Positions 1 through 8,942 of a stretch of 64,000 nucleotides of DNA are shown here, piece after piece. Every line of letters begins with the position of its first letter. The first letter of the stretch is position 1. The position numbers and the translations under genes are program-made. The notes below the pieces were generated by a model. That model saw only the letters and a list, made by a program, of their open reading frames with translations, did not search any database and was not told the origin of the DNA. The DNA comes from Rubrivivax sp. (GTDB taxonomy: Bacteria > Pseudomonadota > Gammaproteobacteria > Burkholderiales > Burkholderiaceae_C), in the NCBI GenBank assembly GCA_016719535.1, contig JADJYX010000001.1, positions 1 to 64,000 of the forward strand. Reading direction: 5' to 3'.

Positions 1-1071
1 CAGCGTGATGCGGCGCTTCGCCTCGGTGCGGCTCATCGTGCGGCCCGCGCCGTGGCTGCAGCTGTCGAAGCTCTGCGGGTTGCCCTTGCCGCGCACGATG
101 CAGCTGCGCGCGCCCATGCTGCCGGGGATGATGCCCAGCTGGCCGCGCCTGGCGCTCAGCGCACCCTTGCGGGTGACCCAGACGTCCTGGCCGAAGTGGC
201 GTTCGCGCTGCACATAGTTGTGGTGGCAGTTGACCGCCTCGACATGGCTGTCGAAGGGCTGGCGGATCACCCGGCGCAGCGCGGCGATCACGCGGCCCAT
301 CATCAGCTCGCGGTTGAGCGCCGCATAACGCTGCGCCCAGCCGACCGCGCGCACATAGTCGCCGAAATGACGACTGCCCTCCTCCAGGTAGGCCAGGTCG
401 CGGTCGGGCAGGTGCACGTCGTGGCGCAGCGCCTCTTCCCTGGCCAGCGTGATGAACAGCGTGCCGATGGCATTGCCCACCCCGCGCGAGCCCGAATGCA
501 GCATCAGCCAGACCGCGCCTTCCTCGTCCAGGCAGACCTCGATGAAGTGGTTGCCGGTGCCCAGCGTGCCCAGGTGCGTGCGCTGGTTGGTCCTGGCGAG
601 CGTGGGGTGGTCGCGGCAGAGGGCGTCGAATCCGGGCGCCAGCGTCGCCCAGGCCTCGTCCACGTCGGTCGGCACGTCCTTCCAGGCGCCGGGGTCGCGT
701 GCGCCCGGCACGCGGCCATGCGGCACGGCGGATTCGATCGCGCTGCGCAGCGGGCCCAGGTTGTCGGGCAGGTCTTCGGCGCGCAGCGTGGTCCTGGCGG
801 CCATCATGCCGCAGCCGATGTCCACGCCCACCGCGGCCGGGATGATGGCCTTGACGGTGGCGATCACCGACCCCACGGTGGCGCCGATGCCCACGTGCAC
901 GTCGGGCATGGCGGCGATGTGATGGAAGACGATCGGCAGCCGCGCCGCGTGCGCCAGCTGGCGGCGCGCCTCGTCCTCCACCGGCACGCCGCGCGTCCAC
1001 AGCTTCAGCGGCACGCCGCCGGGGATGTCTTCGTGCAGGGCCAGGCTGTCCATGTCAATCGGCCGCAGCAT
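1..1071 (-). CDS. rtcB: RNA-splicing ligase RtcB (partial, C-terminus outside window)
   Basis: RtcB joins RNA 2',3'-cyclic phosphate or 3'-phosphate ends to 5'-OH ends using GTP and Mn2+. The minus-strand frame reads without a break from an ATG at 1071 to the left edge (357 codons), so roughly the last 50 residues are missing compared with the E. coli-type family (about 400 aa). Visible motifs are MPDVHVGIG (about 55-63), VDIGCGM with the metal-binding Cys (83-89), GTLGTGNHFIE, LHSGSRG, NCHHNY and CSHGAGR, which carries the guanylylated His. A second in-frame ATG at 1053 lies just after the queC stop; 1071 has a GGGAAG upstream, with short spacing, and overlaps the end of queC. No RtcR or RtcA gene is visible. 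Confidence 0.95.
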   Translation of the reverse strand, partial: MLRPIDMDSLALHEDIPGGVPLKLWTRGVPVEDEARRQLAHAARLPIVFHHIAAMPDVHVGIGATVGSVIATVKAIIPAAVGVDIGCGMMAARTTLRAEDLPDNLGPLRSAIESAVPHGRVPGARDPGAWKDVPTDVDEAWATLAPGFDALCRDHPTLARTNQRTHLGTLGTGNHFIEVCLDEEGAVWLMLHSGSRGVGNAIGTLFITLAREEALRHDVHLPDRDLAYLEEGSRHFGDYVRAVGWAQRYAALNRELMMGRVIAALRRVIRQPFDSHVEAVNCHHNYVQRERHFGQDVWVTRKGALSARRGQLGIIPGSMGARSCIVRGKGNPQSFDSCSHGAGRTMSRTEAKRRITL

Positions 1072-1753
1072 AGGCTTCCCACCCGCGCTGTCGCAGCGCG
1101 CACGCCGGGCATTGCCCGCAGCCGTAGCCCCAGGGGTGGCGCTGGCCGCGCTCGCCGCGGTAGCAGGTGTGGGTGTGCTCGCGGATCAGCTCGACCAGCG
1201 GCGGGCCGCCCAGCTGCGCCGCCAGCCGCCAGGTGTCGGCCTTGTCCAGCCACATCAGAGGGGTCTCGACCACCAGGCGAGTGTCCAGCCCCAGGCTGAG
1301 CGCGACCTGCATCGCCTTCAGGGTGTTGTCGCGGCAATCGGGGTAGCCGGATGAGTCGGTCTCGCACATGCCGCCCACCAGCACGCTCAAGCCCCGTCGG
1401 TAGGCCACGGTGGCGGCAAAGCCCAGGAAGAGCAGGTTGCGACCGGGCACGAAGGTGTTGGGCAGGCCATTGGCCTGCAGCTCGATGGCGCGCCCGCTGG
1501 TGAGTGCGGTGTCGCTGATCTGCCCCAGCAGCGACAGGTCCAGCACATGGTCGTCGCCCAGCCTCGCGGCCCAGTCCGGAAAGGCGCGGCGCAACCCGCC
1601 CAGCACCTGCGGGCGGCAGGCCATCTCCACCGCGTGGCGCTGGCCGTAGGCAAAGCCGATGGTCTCGACGCGGGCGCAGCGCTGCAGCGCCCAGGCCAGG
1701 CAGGTGGTCGAATCCTGCCCGCCGGAAAACAGCACCAGGGCCTGGTCGTGCAT
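1055..1753 (-). CDS. queC: 7-cyano-7-deazaguanine synthase QueC
   Basis: QueC converts 7-carboxy-7-deazaguanine to preQ0 with ATP and ammonia, a step in queuosine and 7-deazaguanine synthesis. The PP-loop SGGQDS is at residues 10-15 and the C-terminal zinc-binding cysteine cluster (C...CGQCPACALR) is intact. The ATG at 1753 is chosen because AAGGA lies 7-8 nt upstream; an in-frame start at 1774 would add seven residues without support. Length 232 aa is normal. The stop overlaps the rtcB start region, suggesting co-transcription of two RNA-metabolism genes. No queD, queE or queF is in the window, so the rest of the pathway must be elsewhere. Confidence 0.95.
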   Translation of the reverse strand: MHDQALVLFSGGQDSTTCLAWALQRCARVETIGFAYGQRHAVEMACRPQVLGGLRRAFPDWAARLGDDHVLDLSLLGQISDTALTSGRAIELQANGLPNTFVPGRNLLFLGFAATVAYRRGLSVLVGGMCETDSSGYPDCRDNTLKAMQVALSLGLDTRLVVETPLMWLDKADTWRLAAQLGGPPLVELIREHTHTCYRGERGQRHPWGYGCGQCPACALRQRGWEAYAAAD

Positions 1754-1855
1754 GGGGTGTCCTTGGTTCGCCACGGGCCGCCAGCATAGGCCCGCAGCCC
1801 GGTGGCAAGATGCCCGTCACGCCGATGGCATCGCCCATGGCCGGGAGACGACGAC

Positions 1856-3064
1856 ATGGACATCCAGACCCTGCAGGCCACGGTGCGCGAATTTGCCGCC
1901 GTGCGCCACTGGCCGCGCTTTCACACACCGAAGAACCTGGCCATGGCGCTGGTCGTCGAGGCCGCCGAACTGCTGGAGATCTTCCAGTGGCTGACGCCCG
2001 AGGAATCGTCGCGCGCGCCCTCGGATGCCACCAAGCAGCAGCACATCGGCGAGGAGATCGCCGACGTGCTGATCTACCTGCTGCAGCTGGCCGACCACAC
2101 GCGGGTGGACGTGCCGGCGGCGGTGCTCGACAAGCTGCGGCGCAATGCGCGCAAATACCCGGTGCCGCCCGGGGCGACCGATGTATCGCTGCCCGCCACG
2201 GCCGTCGACGCCGAGCCCGCCACCCACGTGCTGCTGGACTACGAGAACGTGCAGCCCAGCGACGACGAGGTGCGCGCGATGGTGCCCGCGGCGTCGAAGC
2301 TGTGGGTCTTCCACGGGCCGCACCAGCGGCAGGTGGCCGAACGTTTTGCGTCCTTCGGCAACGACCTGGCGATCGTGCCGATCAGCAAGCGCGGCAAGAA
2401 TGCGCTCGACTTTCACCTGTCCTTCTACATGGGCTACATCGCGGCGCGCCACCCGCAGGCGCGCTTCGTGGTGCTGGCCAACGACAAGGGCTACGAGCCG
2501 ATGCTGGAGCACGCACGCCAGCTGGACTTCGACGTGCAGGCCATCGGCTTGCCGCGTCGCCGGCGGACGGAGCCGGCGCCGGCCCGCAAGACCGAGCCCA
2601 AGCCGGCCACGAACACGACGACCAGAACGGCCACGAAGCCGGCCGCCCGGCCGGTGCCGAAGCCGGCACCGCGCAAGGCTGCCGTCAACGCCGCCGTCAA
2701 GGCCCCGGCCAAGGCCGCCGCCAGGCCTGCCGCCAAGCCTGCCGCTCCGGCCGGGCCCGCAGCCACACCGGCGGTGAAGAAGGCCAGGACCGCGCCCGCG
2801 AAGCGCGCCGCGCCCGCGCGCAGCCGGCGCCAGGCACCGTCCGCGCAGCCGCCCCGGGTGCCGCTGCACAGGCTCGAGCAAGGCCTGCGCACGCTGGGCA
2901 CGAAGCGCCCGTCGCGCCTGGCGCGCCTGCTGGGCGTGCTGAAGTCGCTGCTGGGCGACTCGGCCAGCGCGGATGCCATCGATGCCGCGCTGTCGCACCT
3001 GCAGGCCTCGGGCGTCGTCACCGTCGACGCCGGCGGACGGGTGCGCTACCCGGGCCTGGGCTGA
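1856..3064 (+). CDS. MazG-like nucleotide pyrophosphohydrolase fused to PIN-like and winged-helix-like domains
   Basis: The protein has about 402 aa in three parts. Residues 1-105 are a MazG/RS21-C6-type NTP pyrophosphatase, with the helical acidic motifs EAAELLEIFQW and EEIADVLIYLLQLAD that bind Mg2+. Residues 120-235 resemble a PIN/NYN-like RNase fold: LLDYENVQPSD, then GKNALDFHLSFYMG and VLANDKGYEPMLEHA, with spaced acidic residues. A Lys/Ala/Pro-rich linker like a histone H1 tail covers about 240-335. The last 65 residues resemble a winged-helix or OST-HTH-like module. The ATG at 1856 follows GGGAG; earlier in-frame starts overlap the divergent queC promoter. MazG enzymes clear aberrant NTPs, and the PIN-like part would act on RNA; the joint role is unknown. 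Codon usage is uniform through the joint and no frame break is seen. Confidence 0.8.
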   Translation: MDIQTLQATVREFAAVRHWPRFHTPKNLAMALVVEAAELLEIFQWLTPEESSRAPSDATKQQHIGEEIADVLIYLLQLADHTRVDVPAAVLDKLRRNARKYPVPPGATDVSLPATAVDAEPATHVLLDYENVQPSDDEVRAMVPAASKLWVFHGPHQRQVAERFASFGNDLAIVPISKRGKNALDFHLSFYMGYIAARHPQARFVVLANDKGYEPMLEHARQLDFDVQAIGLPRRRRTEPAPARKTEPKPATNTTTRTATKPAARPVPKPAPRKAAVNAAVKAPAKAAARPAAKPAAPAGPAATPAVKKARTAPAKRAAPARSRRQAPSAQPPRVPLHRLEQGLRTLGTKRPSRLARLLGVLKSLLGDSASADAIDAALSHLQASGVVTVDAGGRVRYPGLG

Positions 3065-3076
3065 AAGGCCGCACGC

Positions 3077-3349
3077 TCAGCGCGAGGCCGGCGGCAGCGG
3101 CGCCACGATCACGCCCATGGTGCCGCCCACGCAGCCTTCGGTCTGCTGCGCAGCGCAGGCCACCGGGGCCGCGGCGGGCGCTGCGGCCCCGCGCGCGGCC
3201 GCGTCGTGCCGGGCTTGCATCAGCCTCAGCTGCGGCCGCAGCATCAGCCAGATCACCACGCACGCGGTGGCCGCCGCCACGCCCAGCAGCAGCAGCCGGC
3301 GCCGGCGGGGCAGCGGCTGGTAGCGCGGCAGGTCGTCGGTGGTCTTCAT
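3077..3349 (-). CDS. Small single-pass membrane protein, unknown function
   Basis: This 90-residue protein has a basic N-terminus (PRRRR), one strongly hydrophobic segment at about residues 20-37, and an Ala/Pro-rich tail with two cysteines. The topology suggests an inner-membrane anchor with a short periplasmic tail. It is convergent with the MazG fusion gene and divergent from the serine hydrolase. I do not recognise the family. Coding is supported by the clean membrane-protein pattern and by the fit between the neighbouring genes. Confidence 0.55.
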   Translation of the reverse strand: MKTTDDLPRYQPLPRRRRLLLLGVAAATACVVIWLMLRPQLRLMQARHDAAARGAAAPAAAPVACAAQQTEGCVGGTMGVIVAPLPPASR

Positions 3350-3426
3350 GGCCCGGGGGTGACAGCATCAGGTGCGGGGCCCGACGATACTGCGGTGCTG
3401 TCTGCCACCATCCCGACCCTTCCTGC

Positions 3427-4659
<1,233 letters not shown>

Positions 4660-4690
4660 CCGAAAGGCTCGCCGCATAATCGTTTGCAGC

Positions 4691-4999
4691 ATGGACAACC
4701 CAACGTTCGATCCCCTGCAGGCCGAACTGGCGAAGTTGTGGCGCCGGTACGGCGTGCGCCGGCTCGACCTGTTCGGCTCGGCAACCACGGCCGCATTCGA
4801 CCCCGCTCACAGCGATGTCGACTTCCTGGTCGAGTTCGATGCGGACCCGTCCGGGCTGTTCGAGCGCTATTTCGGCCTGAAGGAATCGCTCCAGGCGCCG
4901 TACGGCCGATCGGTGGACCTGGTGACCGCATCGGCGCTGGAGAACCCGTTCTTGCGCGCGCGCGTCGAAGCCGAACGTCGGCCCGTCCATGCACCCTGA
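4691..4999 (+). CDS. MNT-type nucleotidyltransferase (MntA-like antitoxin)
   Basis: This 102-aa protein carries the minimal nucleotidyltransferase signature: GS at residues 29-30 followed by DVD at 42-44 in LFGSATTAAFDP...SDVDFLVEF. This class (MntA) pairs with HepT; in characterised pairs MntA adds AMP to the HepT RNase and neutralises it. The C-terminal ENPFLRARVEAER segment is present, so the gene looks intact. It overlaps the start of a hepT remnant by 11 nt, the usual arrangement for the pair, but that partner is destroyed. The antitoxin is therefore probably an orphan here. Confidence 0.85.
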   Translation: MDNPTFDPLQAELAKLWRRYGVRRLDLFGSATTAAFDPAHSDVDFLVEFDADPSGLFERYFGLKESLQAPYGRSVDLVTASALENPFLRARVEAERRPVHAP

Positions 5000-5113
5000 C
5001 GCCCACATGCTGCTGTGGGACGCGCACCGGGCCGCCGGGCGTGTGGCGGCATCGTCCAGGCCCGCCTCGGCCCCCTGCTTGCGGCGCTCGACGCGCTGCG
5101 GGCACGGCCTTGA
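4989..5113 (+). pseudogene. Remnant of a HepT-family toxin gene (internal deletion)
   Basis: Starting at the ATG at 4989 the frame reads MHPDAHMLLWDAHRAAGRV, which matches the N-terminus of HepT/DUF86 proteins. In a different frame just downstream the sequence reads GIVQARLGPLLAALDALRA and stops at 5111-5113, which matches the HepT C-terminus. About 70-80 central residues, including the RX4-6H catalytic motif region, are absent. The simplest reading is an internal deletion that also shifted frame. The position directly after the MNT gene supports the identification. Confidence 0.7.
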
Positions 5114-5143
5114 TGGGCGGTTCGTCGACACCTTCTCCCCACC

Positions 5144-6718
5144 ATGAACGCACCCCAGGACGCTTCCCCCCTCAACGGCGCCGAATCCCTCGTCACCACC
5201 CTCGCCGCCAGCGGCGTCGAGCTGTGCTTCGCCAACCCCGGCACCTCGGAGATGCACTTCGTCGCCGCGCTCGACCGCATCCCCGGCGTGCGCTGCGTGC
5301 TGGGGCTGTTCGAGGGCGTGGTCACCGGCGCCGCCGACGGCTACTGGCGCATGGCCGGCAAGCCCGCGGCCACGCTGCTGCACCTGGGGCCCGGGCTGGG
5401 CAACGGCCTGGCCAACCTGCACAACGCGGGCAAGGCGCGATCGGGCATCGTCAACGTGGTCGGTGACCACGCGCTCGACCATGCGCGCCACGAGTCGCCG
5501 CTGAAGAGCGATGCCGCGGCGATTGCCGGCAGCGTGTCGGCCTGGGTGCGCAGCAGCCGCTCGGCGGCCGAAGTGGGGCTGGACGCTGCCGCCGCGGTGC
5601 AGGCCACCCGCGACGGCGCGGTGGGCCGCATCGCCACGCTGATCCTGCCGGCCGATACCGCCTGGGGCGCGGGCGGCCGCGCCGCGGTGGCGGCCCCGGC
5701 AGCGGCCGCGTCGTTCGACGCCGCTGCGGTGCCGGCCACGGCACGCTGGCTGACGCAGCTGGGGCCGCGTGCGCTGCTGCTGCTGGGCGCCGGCGGCAGC
5801 GCCAGCGAGCGGGCGCAGCACCTGGCCGCCGCCATCGCCGCCAAGACCGGCTGCCGGCTGATGGCCGAGTTCTACAACGCGCGCATGCCTGGCGGCCGCG
5901 GCCGGCCGCGCATCGAGCGGCTGCCCTATGTCGTCGACGCCGCCGTCGCCAAGCTGGCCGGCACCGAGCTGCTGGTGCTGGCCGGCGCGGTGGAGCCGAT
6001 CGGCTTCTTCGCCTACCCGGGCAAGCCGTCGCAGCTCGAGCCCGCGGGTGCGGCGCTGCTGACGCTGGCGGCGCCGCACCACGACGTGGGCGCCGCGCTG
6101 CAGGCGCTGGCCGACGAGCTGGGCGTCAGCGGCGAGGTCACGCTGCCAGCGCAGCCGCGGCCGCTGGAGCCTTCGGGTGCGCTGAACCCCGAGAGCATCG
6201 CTGCCGCGGTGGCCGCCACGCTGCCCGAACAGGCGGTGGTCATCGACGAGGGCGTCACCACCGGCCGCAGCCTGGCCGGCGCGATGGGCGCGGCGGCGCC
6301 GCACGACTGGCTGGCGGTGATGGGCGGCGCCATCGGCTGGGGCCTGCCGGGCGCGGTGGGCGCGGCGCTGGGCGCGCCCGGCCGCCCGGTGCTGGCGCTG
6401 GAGGGCGACGGCAGCGCGATGTATACGCTGCAGGCGCTGTGGACGATGGCGCGCGAGCAGCTGCCCGTCGTCGTGCTGGTCTTCGCCAACCGCGCCTACC
6501 GCATCCTGCAGGGCGAACTGCAGGGCGTGGGCGCCACCATCAGCGGCGACAAGGCGCGCGACATGCTCAGCCTGGAGCGCCCGGCGCTGGACTGGGTGGC
6601 GCTGGCGCGCGGCCACGGCGTGCCGGGCGTGCGCGTCGAATCGGCCGAGGCGCTGGTGGCTGCGCTGCGCGACGGCTTTGCCAGCCGCGCGCCCGCCGTC
6701 GTCGAGGTGGTGCTGTAG
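5144..6718 (+). CDS. Thiamine-diphosphate-dependent enzyme, acetolactate synthase large subunit-like
   Basis: This 524-aa protein has the three-domain ThDP fold. The activating Glu lies in the N-terminal segment GLFEGVVTGAADGYWR, and the ThDP/Mg binding motif is GDGSAMYTLQALW followed by the Asn of VFANRAYRIL. It resembles the IlvB-like proteins often annotated acetolactate synthase or benzoylformate-decarboxylase-like. It is about 40-50 residues shorter than biosynthetic IlvB and has no ilvN regulatory subunit beside it, so a catabolic decarboxylase or ligase role is as likely. The ATG at 5144 is clear. The gene stands between the toxin remnant and a decayed region. Confidence 0.85.
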   Translation: MNAPQDASPLNGAESLVTTLAASGVELCFANPGTSEMHFVAALDRIPGVRCVLGLFEGVVTGAADGYWRMAGKPAATLLHLGPGLGNGLANLHNAGKARSGIVNVVGDHALDHARHESPLKSDAAAIAGSVSAWVRSSRSAAEVGLDAAAAVQATRDGAVGRIATLILPADTAWGAGGRAAVAAPAAAASFDAAAVPATARWLTQLGPRALLLLGAGGSASERAQHLAAAIAAKTGCRLMAEFYNARMPGGRGRPRIERLPYVVDAAVAKLAGTELLVLAGAVEPIGFFAYPGKPSQLEPAGAALLTLAAPHHDVGAALQALADELGVSGEVTLPAQPRPLEPSGALNPESIAAAVAATLPEQAVVIDEGVTTGRSLAGAMGAAAPHDWLAVMGGAIGWGLPGAVGAALGAPGRPVLALEGDGSAMYTLQALWTMAREQLPVVVLVFANRAYRILQGELQGVGATISGDKARDMLSLERPALDWVALARGHGVPGVRVESAEALVAALRDGFASRAPAVVEVVL

Positions 6719-6734
6719 CGGGTGCGGCCAGCGC

Positions 6735-6987
6735 TCACCGGATCAAGCCGTTCTCGAGCGCGCAACAGGTCAGAGGGCAGGTCGCCGTTCGTCTGCCGCT
6801 CGGGCTTGTCCATCACGCGCGAACGGTCGGGACTGACCGTCTTCACGCTGAGAAACATCCGCTCGGCGATCCGGCCCACCGTCTCGCCGCGCGCCAGGCG
6901 CAGCAAGACCTGCAGCTCGCGGTCGCTCGAGCCCTCGTGCGGCAGCGCGTCCAGCCCGCCAGCCGCACCGCCGGCCGCGCCACAGTG
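6735..6987 (-). pseudogene. Relic of a NarL/LuxR-type response regulator C-terminus
   Basis: The minus strand reads SSDRELQVLLRLARGETVG followed by RIAERMFLSVKTVSPDRSR and VMDKPERQTNGDL, a clear GerE/LuxR helix-turn-helix. The expected end ENGLIR-stop is present in another frame and ends at 6735, so at least one indel separates it from the HTH. Several core positions are changed (KTVSPDRSRVMDKPE instead of the usual KTVSTYRARxxxKL). No receiver domain is readable upstream and there is no proper start. It is a dead fragment, not a small gene. Confidence 0.7.
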
Positions 6988-7353
6988 AGCCCCAGGGCCC
7001 GGCGATTGCCGCCGGACCTGTCATACCGGCCCCGCCGTCGTGCGTGACCAGCAGAGCGTGGGCACCGACATCGACGACACGGTGCTGACCACGCACTGGC
7101 CGCATCGCTCGCACGCTCGACCGCAGTCGTGATCGGCGTGCGCAACGACATCCGGGTGGCCGGATACAGCCGCGACTGCGCACGGCGCTGCGCTGCGCCC
7201 TGCTGCCGTTGCCCTGTTCGTCTTCGTCGTCAAGCGCTCGGTCGCCACCGTGGCCTGCCCGCCGGCTGGCCCGGCCGACGATCTGCCGGTGGTGGCGCCG
7301 CGCTGACACGAGGGCCGGGACGAAGGCCGGTCCGGCGGTCTCGGCCAGGGGTG
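6988..7353. other. Decayed intergenic sequence with a possible BON-domain relic
   Basis: With the LuxR relic this makes a gap of about 630 bp without an intact gene. On the plus strand around 7035-7080 the frame reads DQQSVGTDIDDTVLTT, which resembles the start of the BON domain of OsmY-like periplasmic proteins. The following ALAASL and VIGVRNDIRVAG pieces are in a different frame. A further plus-strand stretch around 7208-7306 (ALFVFVVKRSVATV) looks coding-like but matches nothing I know. No promoter or terminator is evident. Confidence 0.35.
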
Positions 7354-8094
7354 TCAGCCCGCGGGGTCGCCCAGCCAGGCCTGGCCGTCGTCGTCGGGCG
7401 CCGGCTCGGCATCGCTGCGCGCCAGCACCATCCAGGTGGCCAGCGGCAGCCGCATCGGCCGCCGCGGCGCCGGCCGCAGCACCTCCAGCGCCTGCGCCTG
7501 CGCGACCATCACGCCGCATTCGGCCGGCACCTCGTCGGCCTGCGCGATGCCGGCCTTCAGCACATACCAGCACTGGCTGGCCAGCCCCAGGTAGGCGGCG
7601 CGCTTGGCGCCCTGCCGCAGGTCGGCCAGCAGGTCGGCGCGGCGCACCTTGACCTCGTGCACGATGGGCTCGACATGGTCCTCCACCGTGGTGTGGCGGA
7701 TCGAGAAGACATCGGGCATCGCCATCGGCCACACGCGCGGGCCGTCGGCCGCCAGCGGCGGCGCGCGCAGCCGCAAGCCGCGCCAGGCCAGGCGGCCGGC
7801 ATGCTGCATCGCGCGCACCACGCGCGCCACCAGCGCCTCGTGGGCGTCGAAGGCGGCGCGGTTGCGCTGCAGCGTGGCGGCCAGCAGCTGCACACCGGCA
7901 TCGGTGACGCGCAGCGTTTCGCGTCCGGCATCGTCGCGCAGGCGCGCCACCAGCCCCGCGGCCAGCAGCTCGAGCTCGATGCCGTCGTGGCAGGGCCAGC
8001 CGGCCGATCGCCACAGCTGGCGCAGGCGGCGGCGGTGCGCGGCCGGCAGCGCCAGTGCAGCCGGATGCAGGGCCGCTGGCGCGGGTGTCTCCAT
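7354..8094 (-). CDS. Uncharacterised protein with N-terminal HTH-like region and PD-(D/E)XK-like (MmcB-type) nuclease core
   Basis: This 246-aa protein starts at the ATG at 8094. Residues about 15-100 are helical and resemble a winged-helix module (LRQLWRSAGW...LRVTDAGVQLL). The C-terminal part has PDVFSIR followed by HEVKVRRADLLADLRQGAKR and then YLGLASQCWYVLK. An Asp, then E-x-K, then a conserved helix is the layout of restriction-endonuclease-like folds, and the block resembles MmcB-family DNA-repair proteins. That family assignment is inference from motif shape. The gene is monocistronic and divergent from the TetR/liv cluster. If it is a nuclease, the predicted catalytic residues are the Asp of PD and Glu/Lys of EVK. 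Confidence 0.7.
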   Translation of the reverse strand: METPAPAALHPAALALPAAHRRRLRQLWRSAGWPCHDGIELELLAAGLVARLRDDAGRETLRVTDAGVQLLAATLQRNRAAFDAHEALVARVVRAMQHAGRLAWRGLRLRAPPLAADGPRVWPMAMPDVFSIRHTTVEDHVEPIVHEVKVRRADLLADLRQGAKRAAYLGLASQCWYVLKAGIAQADEVPAECGVMVAQAQALEVLRPAPRRPMRLPLATWMVLARSDAEPAPDDDGQAWLGDPAG

Positions 8095-8201
8095 GCCGGC
8101 ACGCTAACAAGACGACCCTGTGTCGCGCAAGCACCTGCCCGGCGGCGCCCGCTGGCAAACCCGCGGACTGGGGGAAACCAGACTCCCTAACTAGCGTTCG
8201 A

Positions 8202-8213
8202 CAGTCAAGACTG
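8202..8213. promoter_or_regulatory. Small palindrome upstream of the TetR/liv operon
   Basis: CAGTC-AA-GACTG is a perfect 5-bp inverted repeat with a 2-nt spacer, 47 nt upstream of the TetR start, in the 165-bp region between the divergent PD-(D/E)XK gene and the liv operon. It could be a regulator binding site. It is short enough to occur by chance, and no clear -35/-10 pair was found around it. Confidence 0.25.
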
Positions 8214-8259
8214 CGCGCCGTGGCGGTCTGGCCGCATCGGCCGACGGAGATGAGGGGTC

Positions 8260-8942
8260 ATGAAGGGTGCAGGTGACGTGGCGACGCGCTCCGCGGCGGC
8301 AGACGCAGCGGGGCGGGCGGCGCCCTGCGCCCCGCGGCGGCGCCGGCGCCGGACACCACCGCCGAGCAGATCCTGGCGGCGGCCGCGCGGCTGTTCGGCC
8401 GCCAGGGCTTCCAGGCCACCACGCTGCGCCAGATCGCCGAAGAGGCCGGCATCAAGGCCGGCAGCGTCTACTACCACTTCGACGGCAAGGAAGAAATCGC
8501 CGCGCGCGTGCTCGACGCCGGCATCCATGCCCTCAGCGCGGCCGTGCGCAGCCACGTCGACGGCCTGCCCGCGGGCAGCGCTGCGCGGGCGCGGCTGGCG
8601 GCCGCCGTCGAAGGCCACCTGTGGGGCATGCTGCACCACGGCGACTTCACCGCCGCGCACATCCGCATCTACCGCAACGTGTCCGACGCCGCAAGGGCGC
8701 GCCACCGGCCGGTGCGCAGCGCCTATACGCGGCTGTGGGACGTCCTGCTGGCCGACTGCGCCGCTGCCGGCGTGCTGCGGCGCGACATCCCGGTGCCGAT
8801 GGTGCGGCAGTTTCTCGTCGGCGCCCTCAACTGGCCGGTCGACTGGTACGACACGAAGCGCGGATCCTTCGAGCGCTTCGCGGCCCAGATCACCGCCCTC
8901 GTCTTCGACGGCATCGTGGTCGAACCGGAGCCTGCGCCTTGA
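8260..8942 (+). CDS. TetR-family regulator with apparent frameshift near its N-terminus
   Basis: The ATG at 8260 follows GAGGGG and starts MKGAGDVATRSAAADAAGR, but this frame soon becomes nonsense. The TetR body lies in another frame (codons at positions divisible by 3): TAEQILAAAARLFGRQGFQ, then TLRQIAEEAGIKAGSVYYHF, then a ligand-binding region to the stop at 8942. The body frame has no ATG, GTG or TTG between the upstream TGA (8274-8276) and the HTH. A missing base in the G/C run around 8308-8330 would join the two. The stop overlaps the livG start, so it is the first gene of the liv operon and its likely repressor. It may be a sequencing indel or a real loss of function. Confidence 0.75.

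Noticed and set aside
2570..2840. Lys/Ala/Pro-rich repeats as a separate histone-like gene
   Set aside because: They lie in frame within the MazG/PIN gene as a linker, with no start or ribosome-binding site of their own.
1810..3426. Long open reading upstream of the serine hydrolase in the same frame, giving a 949-aa protein
   Set aside because: It runs out of frame through the MazG/PIN gene with an Arg/Ala/Gly-rich, shadow-type composition; the hydrolase has its own start at 3427.
8170..8200. CTAACTAGCGTT upstream of the first TetR gene as a second copy of the liu operator
   Set aside because: Only one half resembles ACTAAC and no symmetric partner exists.
8267..8938. N-terminal extension of LivG through the TetR gene
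   Set aside because: The extension is the TetR gene in another frame; LivG homology begins at the TTG/GTG near 8939-8969.
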